Translations under genes and position numbers: made by a program
Assembly (NCBI RefSeq): GCF_002843385.1
Contig: NZ_MVDE01000041.1
Location: 1 to 46,237 of the forward strand
Direction of reading: 5' to 3'
DNA: 46,237 bases
From: Labilibaculum manganireducens
Lineage (GTDB): Bacteria; Bacteroidota; Bacteroidia; Bacteroidales; Marinifilaceae
In this document: in pieces, positions 26,139-33,979 of the stretch
Layout of the letters: each line of letters begins with the position of its first letter
How positions within the stretch are numbered: position 1 is the first letter of the stretch
The notes under the pieces: model-generated
The model's input: only the letters and a program-made list of their open reading frames with translations
The model's database searches: none
Told to the model about the DNA's origin: nothing

Positions 26139-26957
26139 ATGTCAATCCATAAAGAATCCGCAAAGAGAGTAACTACACATGTACTTTCTGAAATGAAGTT
26201 AAAGGGCGAGAAGATCTCCATGCTTACTTCGTATGATTATTCCATGGCACTAATTGTTGACAGAGCAGGTGTAGATGTAATTCTGGTTGGCGACTCGGCT
26301 TCCAATGTAATGGCCGGACACGAAACTACTTTGCCAATTACCCTGGATCAGATGATTTATCACGGTGCTTCGGTTGTAAGAGCTGTGCAAAGAGCATTGG
26401 TTGTTGTCGATCTGCCGTTTGGAACTTATCAGGGAAATTCAAAAGAGGCTTTGAACTCATCCATCCGAATTATGAAAGAGGCCAGTGCCGATGCAGTGAA
26501 GCTGGAAGGCGGCCGTGAGGTTCTGGAATCAGTAAATCGGATTCTTTCTGCAGGAATTCCGGTAATGGGACATTTGGGATTAACCCCGCAGTCTATCCAT
26601 AAATTTGGAACCTATGCGGTTCGTGCCAAAGAGGAAGAAGAAGCCGAAAAACTAATTGAAGATGCCAAACTGTTGGAGGAAGCAGGATGTTTTGCCATTG
26701 TTTTGGAAAAAATTCCGGCCACCTTAGCAGCTAAGGTCGCACAGAGTGTTGCAATTCCAATAATTGGAATTGGTGCCGGTGGCGGTGTTGATGGTCAGGT
26801 TTTGGTGATTCATGATATGTTGGGAATCACTCAGGAGTTTTCTCCACGTTTCTTACGAAGATATCACAACTTATTTGCTGAAATACAAGGAGCTGTAGAG
26901 ACTTATATTGGGGATGTAAAATCAAGAGAATTCCCGAATGAGAGAGAGCAGTACTAA
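26139..26957 (+). CDS. panB: 3-methyl-2-oxobutanoate hydroxymethyltransferase (ketopantoate hydroxymethyltransferase)
   Basis: A 272-residue TIM-barrel enzyme that makes ketopantoate from 2-oxoisovalerate and 5,10-methylene-tetrahydrofolate, the first step to pantothenate and CoA. Signature runs are [39 protein letters not shown] (metal-binding Asp), GHLGLTPQS, and [21 protein letters not shown] with the close LGI. The length is standard. No other pan gene lies nearby. Confidence 0.97.
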   Translation: MSIHKESAKRVTTHVLSEMKLKGEKISMLTSYDYSMALIVDRAGVDVILVGDSASNVMAGHETTLPITLDQMIYHGASVVRAVQRALVVVDLPFGTYQGNSKEALNSSIRIMKEASADAVKLEGGREVLESVNRILSAGIPVMGHLGLTPQSIHKFGTYAVRAKEEEEAEKLIEDAKLLEEAGCFAIVLEKIPATLAAKVAQSVAIPIIGIGAGGGVDGQVLVIHDMLGITQEFSPRFLRRYHNLFAEIQGAVETYIGDVKSREFPNEREQY

Positions 26958-27030
26958 AAGCAGAAGAAGCGGGAATAAAGTCTAAGGCATCAAGTATCAG
27001 ATTCGATGATAAGTATCAAGTCTTTTTTCT

Positions 27031-27038
27031 TATCTTTG
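27031..27038 (+). promoter_or_regulatory. Promoter -7 box of the pseudouridine synthase gene
   Basis: TATCTTTG matches TAnnTTTG, 40 bases ahead of the start. An AAGGAG sequence at 27067 gives an unusually good Shine-Dalgarno site for this phylum. Confidence 0.5.
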
Positions 27039-27077
27039 CGCGCTTTCATTTGAAAATTAAATAAATAAGGAGTACCA

Positions 27078-27776
27078 ATGGCGAAAGAACAATTGGATAT
27101 ATTATTCGAAGACAATCATATAATTGCCGTAAATAAAAAGTGTGGTGATATTGTGCAGGGGGATAAATCGGGCGACGAACCTTTAAGTGAAAAGGTAAAA
27201 GCCTATATAAAAGAAAAATACAACAAGCCAGGAGATGTTTTTTTAGGTGTTCCACATCGTATCGACAGACCTGTTAGTGGTGTTATTGTGTTTGCTAAAA
27301 CCAGCAAGGCTTTAACCCGTTTAAGTATGATGTTTCAGCAAAAGGATAAGGAAATCAGTAAAATATATTGGGCAATTGTTCAAAACTGTCCAAGACTCGA
27401 GGAAGAAACATTAACTCATTACTTGTTGAAAAATGAGGAGAAGAACAAAACCAATGTTTTCGATAAATTGAAACACGGAGCTAAGGAAGCAACTTTAGAA
27501 TATAAGTTACTGACTCGTTCTCAGAAATATTTTATGCTCGAAGTTAAATTGCACACCGGTCGTCATCATCAGATTCGTGCGCAGCTGGCTAAAATTGGTA
27601 TTCCAATCCGCGGCGATTTAAAGTACGGAGCTCCACGGTCTAAAACCGGTGGAGGAATTGGTTTACACGCCAGAGAAATATCATTTATTCATCCGGTAAA
27701 GCAAGAGCCGGTTCGAATAGTTGCTCCTGTTCCCAAGAATGATAATCTTTGGAAAGAACTGGCGAATCAGCTATAA
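27078..27776 (+). CDS. RluA-family RNA pseudouridine synthase
   Basis: A 232-residue protein that isomerises uridine in rRNA or tRNA. The catalytic motif is VPHRIDRPVSGVIVFAKTSK (Asp near residue 62), and the RLMM segment and the C-terminal HTGRHHQIRAQLAKIGIPI and RGDLKYG blocks are those of the RluA/RluC/RluD group. There is no N-terminal S4 domain, so the target may be as for RluA-type enzymes, but it cannot be set from sequence. An AAGGAG site stands 6 bases before the ATG. It is convergent with cdd, with a MITE-like element between. Confidence 0.93.
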   Translation: MAKEQLDILFEDNHIIAVNKKCGDIVQGDKSGDEPLSEKVKAYIKEKYNKPGDVFLGVPHRIDRPVSGVIVFAKTSKALTRLSMMFQQKDKEISKIYWAIVQNCPRLEEETLTHYLLKNEEKNKTNVFDKLKHGAKEATLEYKLLTRSQKYFMLEVKLHTGRHHQIRAQLAKIGIPIRGDLKYGAPRSKTGGGIGLHAREISFIHPVKQEPVRIVAPVPKNDNLWKELANQL

Positions 27777-27805
27777 GCAAACAAGACCTGTTAAAAAAAA
27801 TAAAT

Positions 27806-27947
27806 GAAGGTGTCCAAAAAGTATAGTTCCATTGTCATTCTGATCCCGATGAATTCGGGACGAAGAATCTTTCACTCTGAAAAACAGATGTTTCGACTTC
27901 GCTCAACATGACAATCCGATACACAATATTACTTTTTGGACACCCTC
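27806..27947 (+). mobile_element. MITE-like element, copy A
   Basis: A 142-bp element bounded by inverted ends: GAAGGTGTCCAAAAAGTA on the left, and on the right the reverse complement of GAGGGTGTCCAAAAAGTA. It has no gene. The interior is a palindromic block of the kind widespread in Bacteroidota (GTCATTCTGATCCCGAT ... CAACATGACAAT). Copy B at 30358-30500 is the same sequence in opposite orientation with about four differences. It lies between convergent genes, where it could also act as a hairpin terminator. Confidence 0.75.
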
Positions 27948-27956
27948 ATTCTTTCA

Positions 27957-28442
27957 TTATTCATCCAGCATTTCTTTTTCAAAATACAGGGGAAGCATTT
28001 CTTTTATTGTTTCAACAACTCTGATTTTTTTCTCACCATACAAAATCAATTTGATAGGCTGATTGAATCTTTCTTCCGTTTCCAATAATACCTGCCGGCA
28101 CGAACCGCAAGGAGGAATTGGTTTGTCTGAAAATTCACCATTGGTACGTGCAGTAACCACAATTGCTTTAACGGCTGCGTTGGGAAATTTTGAATTGGTA
28201 TAAAACATGGCAACACGCTCGGCACACAGTCCGGAAGGGTAAGCCGAATTCTCCTGATTGTTTCCTTGAATGATTTCATCATTTTCGAGAAGAATGGCTG
28301 CACCAACACTAAATTTTGAATAGGGTGAATAGGAGCGGAGAGCTGCTTCTTTGGCATTTTTAACCAATTCTTGTTCTTTCAGAGGTAATTCATCTACCGA
28401 ATCGTATTCGAATACAGTTGTAATTATTTGGGTTTTCTTCAT
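27957..28442 (-). CDS. cdd: Cytidine deaminase
   Basis: A 161-residue zinc hydrolase that turns cytidine or deoxycytidine into uridine forms for pyrimidine salvage. Zinc-binding and catalytic motifs are GLCAERVAMFY (Cys-Ala-Glu) and PPCGSCRQVLLE (PCGxC). The N-terminal YSPYSKFSVGAAILLE block is typical of the homotetrameric form; the extra N-terminal 25 residues are common in Bacteroidota homologues. Confidence 0.95.
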   Translation of the reverse strand: MKKTQIITTVFEYDSVDELPLKEQELVKNAKEAALRSYSPYSKFSVGAAILLENDEIIQGNNQENSAYPSGLCAERVAMFYTNSKFPNAAVKAIVVTARTNGEFSDKPIPPCGSCRQVLLETEERFNQPIKLILYGEKKIRVVETIKEMLPLYFEKEMLDE

Positions 28443-28763
28443 TTGTTATTCTGTTTGCTCAGATTGTTTTTACGAACTACTGGTATTCCCGCTTAAAGAA
28501 ATGGAAGCTTGTATCCATTATCAAACGGCAATTAAATCAATACTTTCTGAAATTTAAACATTTTTTTAATAATTATAATAAACAAGCAAGAATAGGCGTT
28601 TCCATACATCAGAAACAGATTGTTAATTAAATTAATTGTTTAAAGTAACGGAGGATAACAGGATTGTTATATTTTTATGGTTGTTTTGGAAATCGCGACT
28701 AATATATACATAAATAGATTGATTTCCCATTTTTCACACACGATTCAAAAAAACCTAAACCGA
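28443..28763. other. Intergenic region between divergent genes
   Basis: About 320 AT-rich bases holding the 5' sides of cdd and the glucosaminidase gene. I see no RNA gene or repeat. An in-frame upstream start for the glucosaminidase at 28677 was judged unlikely. Confidence 0.5.
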
Positions 28764-29699
28764 ATGAAGAGAGTTTTCCTATATATCGTACTGAGTTTTG
28801 TTCTTGGTACATCTGTATTTGCAAAAGACTTAACCCGAAAACAATACATCGAAAAATATAAGGATTTGGCTGTGCGCGAAATGCTGCGGACAGGAATTCC
28901 TGCTAGTATTACATTGGCTCAGGGTTTGCTTGAATCCGGAAACGGCAACTCAATACTGGCAACAAAAGGCAATAATCATTTCGGAATTAAGTGTCACGAC
29001 TGGATCGGTCCGAGTATGAAAATGGATGATGACCGCAGAAATGAGTGTTTTAGAAAGTATGATCATGCCTATGATTCTTATAAAGATCATTCTCAGTTTT
29101 TAACCACCCGCTCGCGTTATGCATTTCTGTTTAAATACGGTTCCAATGATTACAAACGTTGGGCTCATGGCTTAAAAAAAGCAGGATACGCTACCGATCC
29201 TCAATATGCTCATCGATTGATAAAAATTATTGATGAGGAGAATTTGCATCAGCTTGATCAAAAAGGGAAAGGGGAAGATCTGATTATTGAAAAACCAACA
29301 GGAACCGATCTGGCAGATATTGATTCCTATTTGGAAATTGATCCGTTTGGAGCACGCCTGGAAATTGCGAATGGAGTACATTATATAATCACCAAAAAAG
29401 GCGATACATTCTATAGTATTGAGAAAAATTTAGGAGTAAGCCGAAAGAAACTTCTGAAGTATAATGATCTTCCCAGGAATTATATTCTGCAGCTCAATCA
29501 ACGATTGTATTTGCACAACAAGCGCGGAAGAGCTGCCAGAGGTTACAATTTCCACAGGGTGAAAGAAGGGGAAAGCTTGTATAGTATTGCGCAGGAATAT
29601 GGAGTTCGGTTAAAGAGGATCCGAAGATTTAATGGGGTAGATAAGAATTACAAGCCCGAGCCTGGAGAAAGAATCTGGTTAAGAAATAAAAAGAGATAG
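28764..29699 (+). CDS. N-acetylglucosaminidase-like (GH73) exported protein with two LysM domains
   Basis: A 311-residue protein. The ATG at 28764 starts a signal peptide (MKRVFLYIVLSFVLGTSVFA). Residues about 25-165 form a GH73/FlgJ-type domain: TRKQYIEKYKDLAVREML, GIPASITLAQGLLESGNG with the catalytic Glu, NNHFGIKC and YKDHSQFLTTRSRY. Two LysM modules follow, HYIITKKGDTFYSIEKNLGV (about 210) and HRVKEGESLYSIAQEYGVR (about 265), which bind peptidoglycan. It should cut the glycan strands in the envelope during growth or division. It stands alone. Confidence 0.95.
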   Translation: MKRVFLYIVLSFVLGTSVFAKDLTRKQYIEKYKDLAVREMLRTGIPASITLAQGLLESGNGNSILATKGNNHFGIKCHDWIGPSMKMDDDRRNECFRKYDHAYDSYKDHSQFLTTRSRYAFLFKYGSNDYKRWAHGLKKAGYATDPQYAHRLIKIIDEENLHQLDQKGKGEDLIIEKPTGTDLADIDSYLEIDPFGARLEIANGVHYIITKKGDTFYSIEKNLGVSRKKLLKYNDLPRNYILQLNQRLYLHNKRGRAARGYNFHRVKEGESLYSIAQEYGVRLKRIRRFNGVDKNYKPEPGERIWLRNKKR

Positions 29700-30008
29700 G
29701 TAATATTGACATCAAAATTGATTTTATAAAATAGTGCTTATAGAATCAAGTCATAGCCTGACAAGAACGGCTTGTATATAGTCAGAGCATGACAAGCTGA
29801 TATTTTAAGAAGGCTGTTGAAATTAAATTGGTACAATTAAATCCGGTTCGATAGAATCGGATTTTTAATTGATTAGGTTTTTTCTCATGTTTTACATAAA
29901 TTTAAAATTCGAAAGAAAGATAATGGAGTATCCGTCGACACTAAGGGAAACCTGGGATATTTACGTCAGTATTTTGCATTTTTAATTATATAATCAAATC
30001 GAAAACAA
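29700..30008. other. Intergenic region with a terminator
   Basis: About 310 bases. A terminator hairpin is at 29839-29870 and is listed on its own. Upstream of it a degenerate duplicated run (TAGCCTGACAAG, GAGCATGACAAG) can be seen near 29754 and 29785. Nothing else is supported. Confidence 0.5.
29839..29870 (+). terminator. Rho-independent terminator
   Basis: An 11-bp stem (AAATCCGGTTC with GAATCGGATTT, one G-U), GATA loop, and a TTAATT tail, about 140 bases behind the glucosaminidase gene. Confidence 0.65.
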
Positions 30009-30350
30009 ATGAGACAGCTTTTTTTTATTGCTCTTTTAGCAATTTTTGCCAGTAGTTGTGCAATAACTCAGACTACGGTTACGCCGCCACCTAATGTAAA
30101 TGTGCCCAAGCATGCTGTTTTTATTTCGCAATCGGGAACTCAGCATTATTTAATGCAAACAGTGCTGGATTTGAAAAACAACGAAATGGTGGTGTTGAGT
30201 TATGATTCTAATTATTTGTCAACTGTAATTAGAACAGGTATTTATTTAAATCCTGATGATTACAAAGGGGGGCATCTTATAGGAACAGATGCACCGTTTA
30301 AAGAAGAAGTGGAAGAAAATAAAACGGAAACTTCAGAGGGAAATAAATAA
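30009..30350 (+). CDS. Small lipoprotein, uncharacterised
   Basis: A 113-residue protein with a lipoprotein signal (MRQLFFIALLAIFASSC, Cys17). The mature part is short and ends in a charged tail (EEVEENKTETSEGNK). I do not recognise a domain. Copy B of the MITE-like element starts 8 bases behind the stop and may act as its terminator. Confidence 0.75.
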   Translation: MRQLFFIALLAIFASSCAITQTTVTPPPNVNVPKHAVFISQSGTQHYLMQTVLDLKNNEMVVLSYDSNYLSTVIRTGIYLNPDDYKGGHLIGTDAPFKEEVEENKTETSEGNK

Positions 30351-30357
30351 ACTAAAA

Positions 30358-30500
30358 GAGGGCGTCCAAAAAGTAATATTTTGTATCGGATTGTCATGTT
30401 GAGCGGAAGTCGAAACATCTGTTTTTCAGAGTGAAAGATTCTTCGTCCCGAATTCATCGGGATCAGAATGACAATGAAACTATACTTTTTGGACACCCTC
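30358..30500 (-). mobile_element. MITE-like element, copy B
   Basis: 143 bp, in reverse orientation to copy A at 27806. Aligned as reverse complement, the two differ by three substitutions and one single-base indel in about 137 bp, near 97% identity. Ends are GAGGGCGTCCAAAAAGTA and the complement of GAGGGTGTCCAAAAAGTA. No gene is inside. It again lies between convergent genes. Confidence 0.75.
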
Positions 30501-30523
30501 TTCATTTTTAAGACGATTAGAAT

Positions 30524-30910
30524 TTATTCTTCCAATTGATCTTTTGTGCGGCTCAGCAGCAGTACATCGGCTGCCTGAATCAAAAGAATACAAAGCACAC
30601 CAAACAGAAGAGGATATTTGTACGTGAAAATCAGTTCGAGAATGACATCCACTTTCGTAGATTTTAAATAGAAAAGCAATCCAAAAGCAATTCCGGGAAT
30701 GCCAAGATATCCCAAAGTCATCATTAACATGCGCAGCAGCGCCTCACGAACCGATTTTTGTTTTTCCACCTTTTCGGTCACTAAATCGGCAAAATCAGCA
30801 GGAATCGAAACCGAAAAATCATGCTCAAGACTCTCGGTAAGCAGTTCATCAATCAGTTTTAGTTCATCTAAATTCCAGTTTTCTTCAGCATTTTCGAAAT
30901 TCATATTCAT
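30524..30910 (-). CDS. Two-helix membrane protein, candidate anti-sigma partner
   Basis: A 128-residue protein if it starts at the ATG at 30910; an ATG at 30943 would overlap the sigma gene by 20 bases. The N-terminal half is acidic and soluble (NAEENWNLDELKLIDELL, FADLVTEKVEKQKS), then two membrane helices (LGYLGIPGIAFGLLFYL and YPLLFGVLCILLIQAADVLLL). The position directly behind an ECF sigma gene and the topology suggest an anti-sigma factor. The usual zinc HxxxCxxC motif is absent, so this is inference from context. Confidence 0.75.
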   Translation of the reverse strand: MNMNFENAEENWNLDELKLIDELLTESLEHDFSVSIPADFADLVTEKVEKQKSVREALLRMLMMTLGYLGIPGIAFGLLFYLKSTKVDVILELIFTYKYPLLFGVLCILLIQAADVLLLSRTKDQLEE

Positions 30911-30923
30911 CTGTATTAAAATC

Positions 30924-31505
30924 TCAAAGTTCTTTCCTCTCATACCTTGAATCTCTTTTCAATTCGCTTTTCTCCAGCATTTCTTTCAGCATTTTCCGGG
31001 CTCTAAAAATATAGTTTTTCACCGTACCTTCCGGCAATCCTGTAATTTCAACAATCTCATTGTATCCATATTCCTCCAAATGGTACAAACTCAAAACTGT
31101 TTTGTATTGAGCCGGCAGTCTGTCAACCATTTGCCGAACCATCTCCTTTAACTCTTTTTTCTGAGTCAATTGTTCCGGATTTTCCTCCGAAACCCTGCTG
31201 TGTTGAATCAATTCGTACTGCGATTCCCCAATATCCACATCGGGTTTTCGTTTTTTCAGATGATTTACCGATACCCGGTAAGCAATGGTTGCAATCCAGG
31301 TCGAAAGTTTCGAATCACCTCTAAAATCGGGCAATTTCTGATGCACCTTTAAGAAAACCTCCTGCGCTGCATCCTCCAAATCTTCCTGCTGATTCAACAA
31401 TCTTCCGGCTACATGAAACACCAATCGCTCATATTGCTTCACCAAATATCGGAAAGCCTGAGGATTGCCATTACAAATCTGTTGTATCAGCTCGGTTTCG
31501 TTCAT
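30924..31505 (-). CDS. ECF-family RNA polymerase sigma factor
   Basis: A 193-residue sigma-70 family protein of the ECF group. The ATG at 31505 (MNETELIQQICNGN) is chosen over an upstream TTG. Region 2 reads FRYLVKQYERLVFHVAGRLL, EDAAQEVFLKVHQKLPDF and LSTWIATIAYRVSVNHLKK; region 4 reads LPAQYKTVLSLYHLEEYGYNEI and GLPEGTVKNYIFRARKMLKE. The two genes overlap or nearly touch, so they form an operon. The regulon cannot be told. Confidence 0.95.
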   Translation of the reverse strand: MNETELIQQICNGNPQAFRYLVKQYERLVFHVAGRLLNQQEDLEDAAQEVFLKVHQKLPDFRGDSKLSTWIATIAYRVSVNHLKKRKPDVDIGESQYELIQHSRVSEENPEQLTQKKELKEMVRQMVDRLPAQYKTVLSLYHLEEYGYNEIVEITGLPEGTVKNYIFRARKMLKEMLEKSELKRDSRYERKEL

Positions 31506-31573
31506 CTTTGAAGGAGTAGACAAGTACTCTTATTTATTTGTTGCACGATATTGCAATTAAATTTCATTTTCTT

Positions 31574-31668
31574 TTGGGCGTTCCCCTTCGGGTCGGGTCA
31601 TCCGCTCTTACTCCTCGTTCGTACCTCACTGCGGGGTATGCGCTTCTACCCCTAACGCACACAATACA
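31574..31668 (+). repeat. GGGCGTT/AACGC structured intergenic repeat
   Basis: The block opens GGGCGTTCCCCTTCGGGTCG, has a central variable part and closes CTTCTACCCCTAACGC, with GCGTT and AACGC able to pair. From memory this architecture recurs in many Bacteroidota genomes, with unknown function. It contains no gene. Confidence 0.6.
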
Positions 31669-31800
31669 CGAAAGCAATTAGTTATAAATATAAAACAATT
31701 CCAGTAGCTCTTGTAAATTGCAAATTTACAGGTAGGGAGTATTGGGATTTGTAATCCCATTTTCACGAATTTAAAATTGTAAGTGCATGAAGCCCTGGGA

Positions 31801-32205
31801 TGCAAATTCGGGTCAGTTGATTGACCTCATCCTATCCTTTTTCTGAAGGAGAAGAGAACACATCTTTAATTTTATTGAACCAATCTTTATTTGGAGCGAG
31901 ACTCCCCTTCACCTTTAGGAGAAGGGGCCGGGGGATGAGGTCTTTTTGACGAATTTTAAATGCCTAAATCTCAGATTGCAAATTTGGGTCAGCTGATTGA
32001 CCTCATCCTATCCTTTTTCTGAAGGAGAAGAGAACACATCTTTAATTTTATTGATCCAATCTTTATTTGGAGCGATCCCCTTCACCTTTAGGAGAAGGGG
32101 CCGGGGGATAAGGTCTTTTTGACGAATTTTAAATGCCTAAATTCCAGATTGTAGATTCGGGTCAGCTGATTGACCTCATCCCATCCTTCGCCTTTAGGAA
32201 AAGGC
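31801..32205 (+). repeat. Tandem direct repeat, 172-177 bp unit, 2.3 copies
   Basis: Units start at 31801, 31978 and 32150. Each opens with a TGCAAATTCGGGTCAG-like block, then TTGACCTCATCC, a purine-rich middle, CCCCTTCACCTTTAGGAGAA with GGGGCCGGGGGAT, and TTTTTGACGAATTTTAAATG. The second unit lacks five bases relative to the first. The third is cut short and runs into the end of the epimerase-like gene. Confidence 0.85.
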
Positions 32206-33189
32206 TTATAAGACCTTATAGGCATTTAGAATATGATCAATCTTGGCATTGGTTTCAGGATTAATAAATTTCATATCTGGATTTTGATTCAGCCATTTTA
32301 AGGTTCTTTTTATTCCGGTGGAGAATGGGATTGAAGCCTTAAATTCCGGCACAAAAGTTTTGATCTTTGTATTATCAAAAATGACACTTTCACTTTTATC
32401 GGCAAGCAGCGTTCCTGTAAAAGAAGGTTCTGTTTTACAAATAAAATCAGAAGCAATATGCACCACCTTTGCTTCACAGCCCAAACTGTCAGCTAAAATT
32501 TTATAAATCATGTTCCAACTTAAAATTTCGTCGGAAGTAATATGAAAAGCATGTCCTATGGCTTGTGTTAAACCCAATAAGCCAACCAATCCTTTTGCAA
32601 AATCATCCGAATGGGTTACAGTCCATAATGAAGTTCCGTCGCCGTGAATAATAATACTTTTTCCTTTTAAAATTCTGTCAGCAGTTGTAAATTCTTTAAA
32701 TCCCCCAATGGCAATAGGAATTACAGTATCATATGTTAACGAAGGGCGCACAATTGTAACAGGAAAATTTTCTTCCTGATAAGCTTTCATTAACCGCTCT
32801 TCACATTTAATTTTATTACTTGAGTAATCCCATAAATTATTACTTAACGGAGTAGATTCAGTAATTATAGGATAACTTAGAGGTGTTTGATAGCACGAAG
32901 CAGAACTTATAAAAATGTATTGTTTGGTTTTTCCTCTAAAAAAGGCAATATCACGTTCAATATCATCTGGTGCAAAGGCGATCCAGTTGACAACAACATC
33001 CCAGTTGTGTTTTTTAAGATTGGGTACCTCATTAATTTTATTACTATCACCTAATATAACTTTAACGCCTGATATTTTCCGGAGTGTATTCCCTCTGTTC
33101 AGGTGATAAATTTCAATTCCTTTTTCAATGGCTAATCGGCTTGATGAAGTACTTATGTTTCCTGAACCTCCTATAAATAATACTTTCAT
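32206..33189 (-). CDS. NAD-dependent epimerase/dehydratase family protein
   Basis: A 327-residue short-chain dehydrogenase-fold protein (ATG at 33189). The Rossmann motif is KVLFIGGSGNISTSSSR (residues 2-18); the catalytic pair is the Tyr and Lys of YSSNKIKCEERL, with SSASCYQTP upstream, and VRPSLTYD lies in the substrate part. It binds NAD(P) and probably acts on a nucleotide sugar or similar substrate, or is a chloroplast-type CSP41-like RNA-binding relative; the exact substrate cannot be told. Its 3' end abuts the repeat cluster, and the last codons may have come from it. Confidence 0.85.
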   Translation of the reverse strand: MKVLFIGGSGNISTSSSRLAIEKGIEIYHLNRGNTLRKISGVKVILGDSNKINEVPNLKKHNWDVVVNWIAFAPDDIERDIAFFRGKTKQYIFISSASCYQTPLSYPIITESTPLSNNLWDYSSNKIKCEERLMKAYQEENFPVTIVRPSLTYDTVIPIAIGGFKEFTTADRILKGKSIIIHGDGTSLWTVTHSDDFAKGLVGLLGLTQAIGHAFHITSDEILSWNMIYKILADSLGCEAKVVHIASDFICKTEPSFTGTLLADKSESVIFDNTKIKTFVPEFKASIPFSTGIKRTLKWLNQNPDMKFINPETNAKIDHILNAYKVL

Positions 33190-33459
33190 TTTTGACAGTT
33201 GAATGGTTAATAAAATCTTGATTAGCAAGATAAAAATAAATTAATAGTAAAAGTCACACCTTTAATCTTATACCAATTTTGATGTTAATTTGGTATTGCA
33301 TTTATTTCTGCAATTGAATCAGGTACTTTTCGGGTGAAAATTTATTTTTCGGACAGGTACTGGGGGATGAGGTGTAAAAAAACAAAAACTTTTTGCAACA
33401 TTCTGCAAAGCACTCTGGTCTAATAGGCAAAATACATTCAGAAACTTAAAACTTAAAAT

Positions 33460-33831
33460 ATGAATTTAGGAGAATTGTTAATGGCCGCAGTGGTGTTCTT
33501 TAGTATCATCACCTTTGTGAAAATCTTATCCGCGCATTTTTTAAAGCGCAAAATCATTAAATCCGGTCATTTCGAAAAGGCTGGAATATTAGAGCAAGAT
33601 GCTGAAATAGAAGTAAAAAAACAGGTAAAATACGATCAGTATCCGGCTTTAAAATGGGGTTTGGTTGCGTTTTTTGGCGGACTTGGATTCATTGTAATAG
33701 AAATATTGGGCTTAAATTATCCTGTGTTTAAACAATACGACAGCACAATGCCTTACGGAATCTTTTTTGTTTCTGTCTCTGTTGGTTTCTTGTTGTATTA
33801 TTTAATCATGAGCAAAAAAGTAAAAGAGTAA
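33460..33831 (+). CDS. Small membrane protein (DUF6249-like)
   Basis: A 123-residue protein with three predicted membrane helices: LLMAAVVFFSIITFVKIL, then ALKWGLVAFFGGLGFIVIEI and GIFFVSVSVGFLLYYLIM, separated by a charged loop (EVKKQVKYDQYP). It resembles the DUF6249 type of small Bacteroidota membrane proteins that often follow ECF sigma regulators, but this match is from memory. The function is unknown. Confidence 0.65.
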   Translation: MNLGELLMAAVVFFSIITFVKILSAHFLKRKIIKSGHFEKAGILEQDAEIEVKKQVKYDQYPALKWGLVAFFGGLGFIVIEILGLNYPVFKQYDSTMPYGIFFVSVSVGFLLYYLIMSKKVKE

Positions 33832-33855
33832 ACTTCTTTATCGATCATAGTCAAA

Positions 33856-33900
33856 GTAAAACCTCCGGGGGCAAAATGATTTGCAGCCGGAGGTTTTTTT
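33856..33900 (+). terminator. Rho-independent terminator
   Basis: A 10-bp GC-rich stem (AAACCTCCGG with CCGGAGGTTT) encloses a smaller GCAAA/TTTGC stem and is followed by seven Ts. Confidence 0.85.
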
Positions 33901-33929
33901 AATATGCTAATATTATTTGAGAGGTTTAA

Positions 33930-33956
33930 AACTCGTCTGTTTCAGCAGACGAATTT
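33930..33956 (+). repeat. Short inverted repeat
   Basis: TCGTCTG and CAGACGA form a 7-bp stem around a 6-base loop, just upstream of the minisatellite. No T run follows, so it is not a clear terminator. Confidence 0.5.
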
Positions 33957-33979
33957 AATTGGAGACTATAAGGTTTATC

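Larger units (their letters stand above)
31506..32205. other. Repeat-rich non-coding region
   Basis: About 700 bases without a gene. They hold the GGGCGTT-type structured repeat (31574-31668) and a run of 172-177 bp direct repeats (31801-32205), both listed separately. The sigma factor promoter must lie near 31506-31570, but no clear box was found. Confidence 0.7.

Noticed and set aside
30260-30505. An 81-residue minus-strand frame across the MITE-like element.
   Set aside because: It is a frame through a non-coding element and the end of an opposing gene; no family resemblance.
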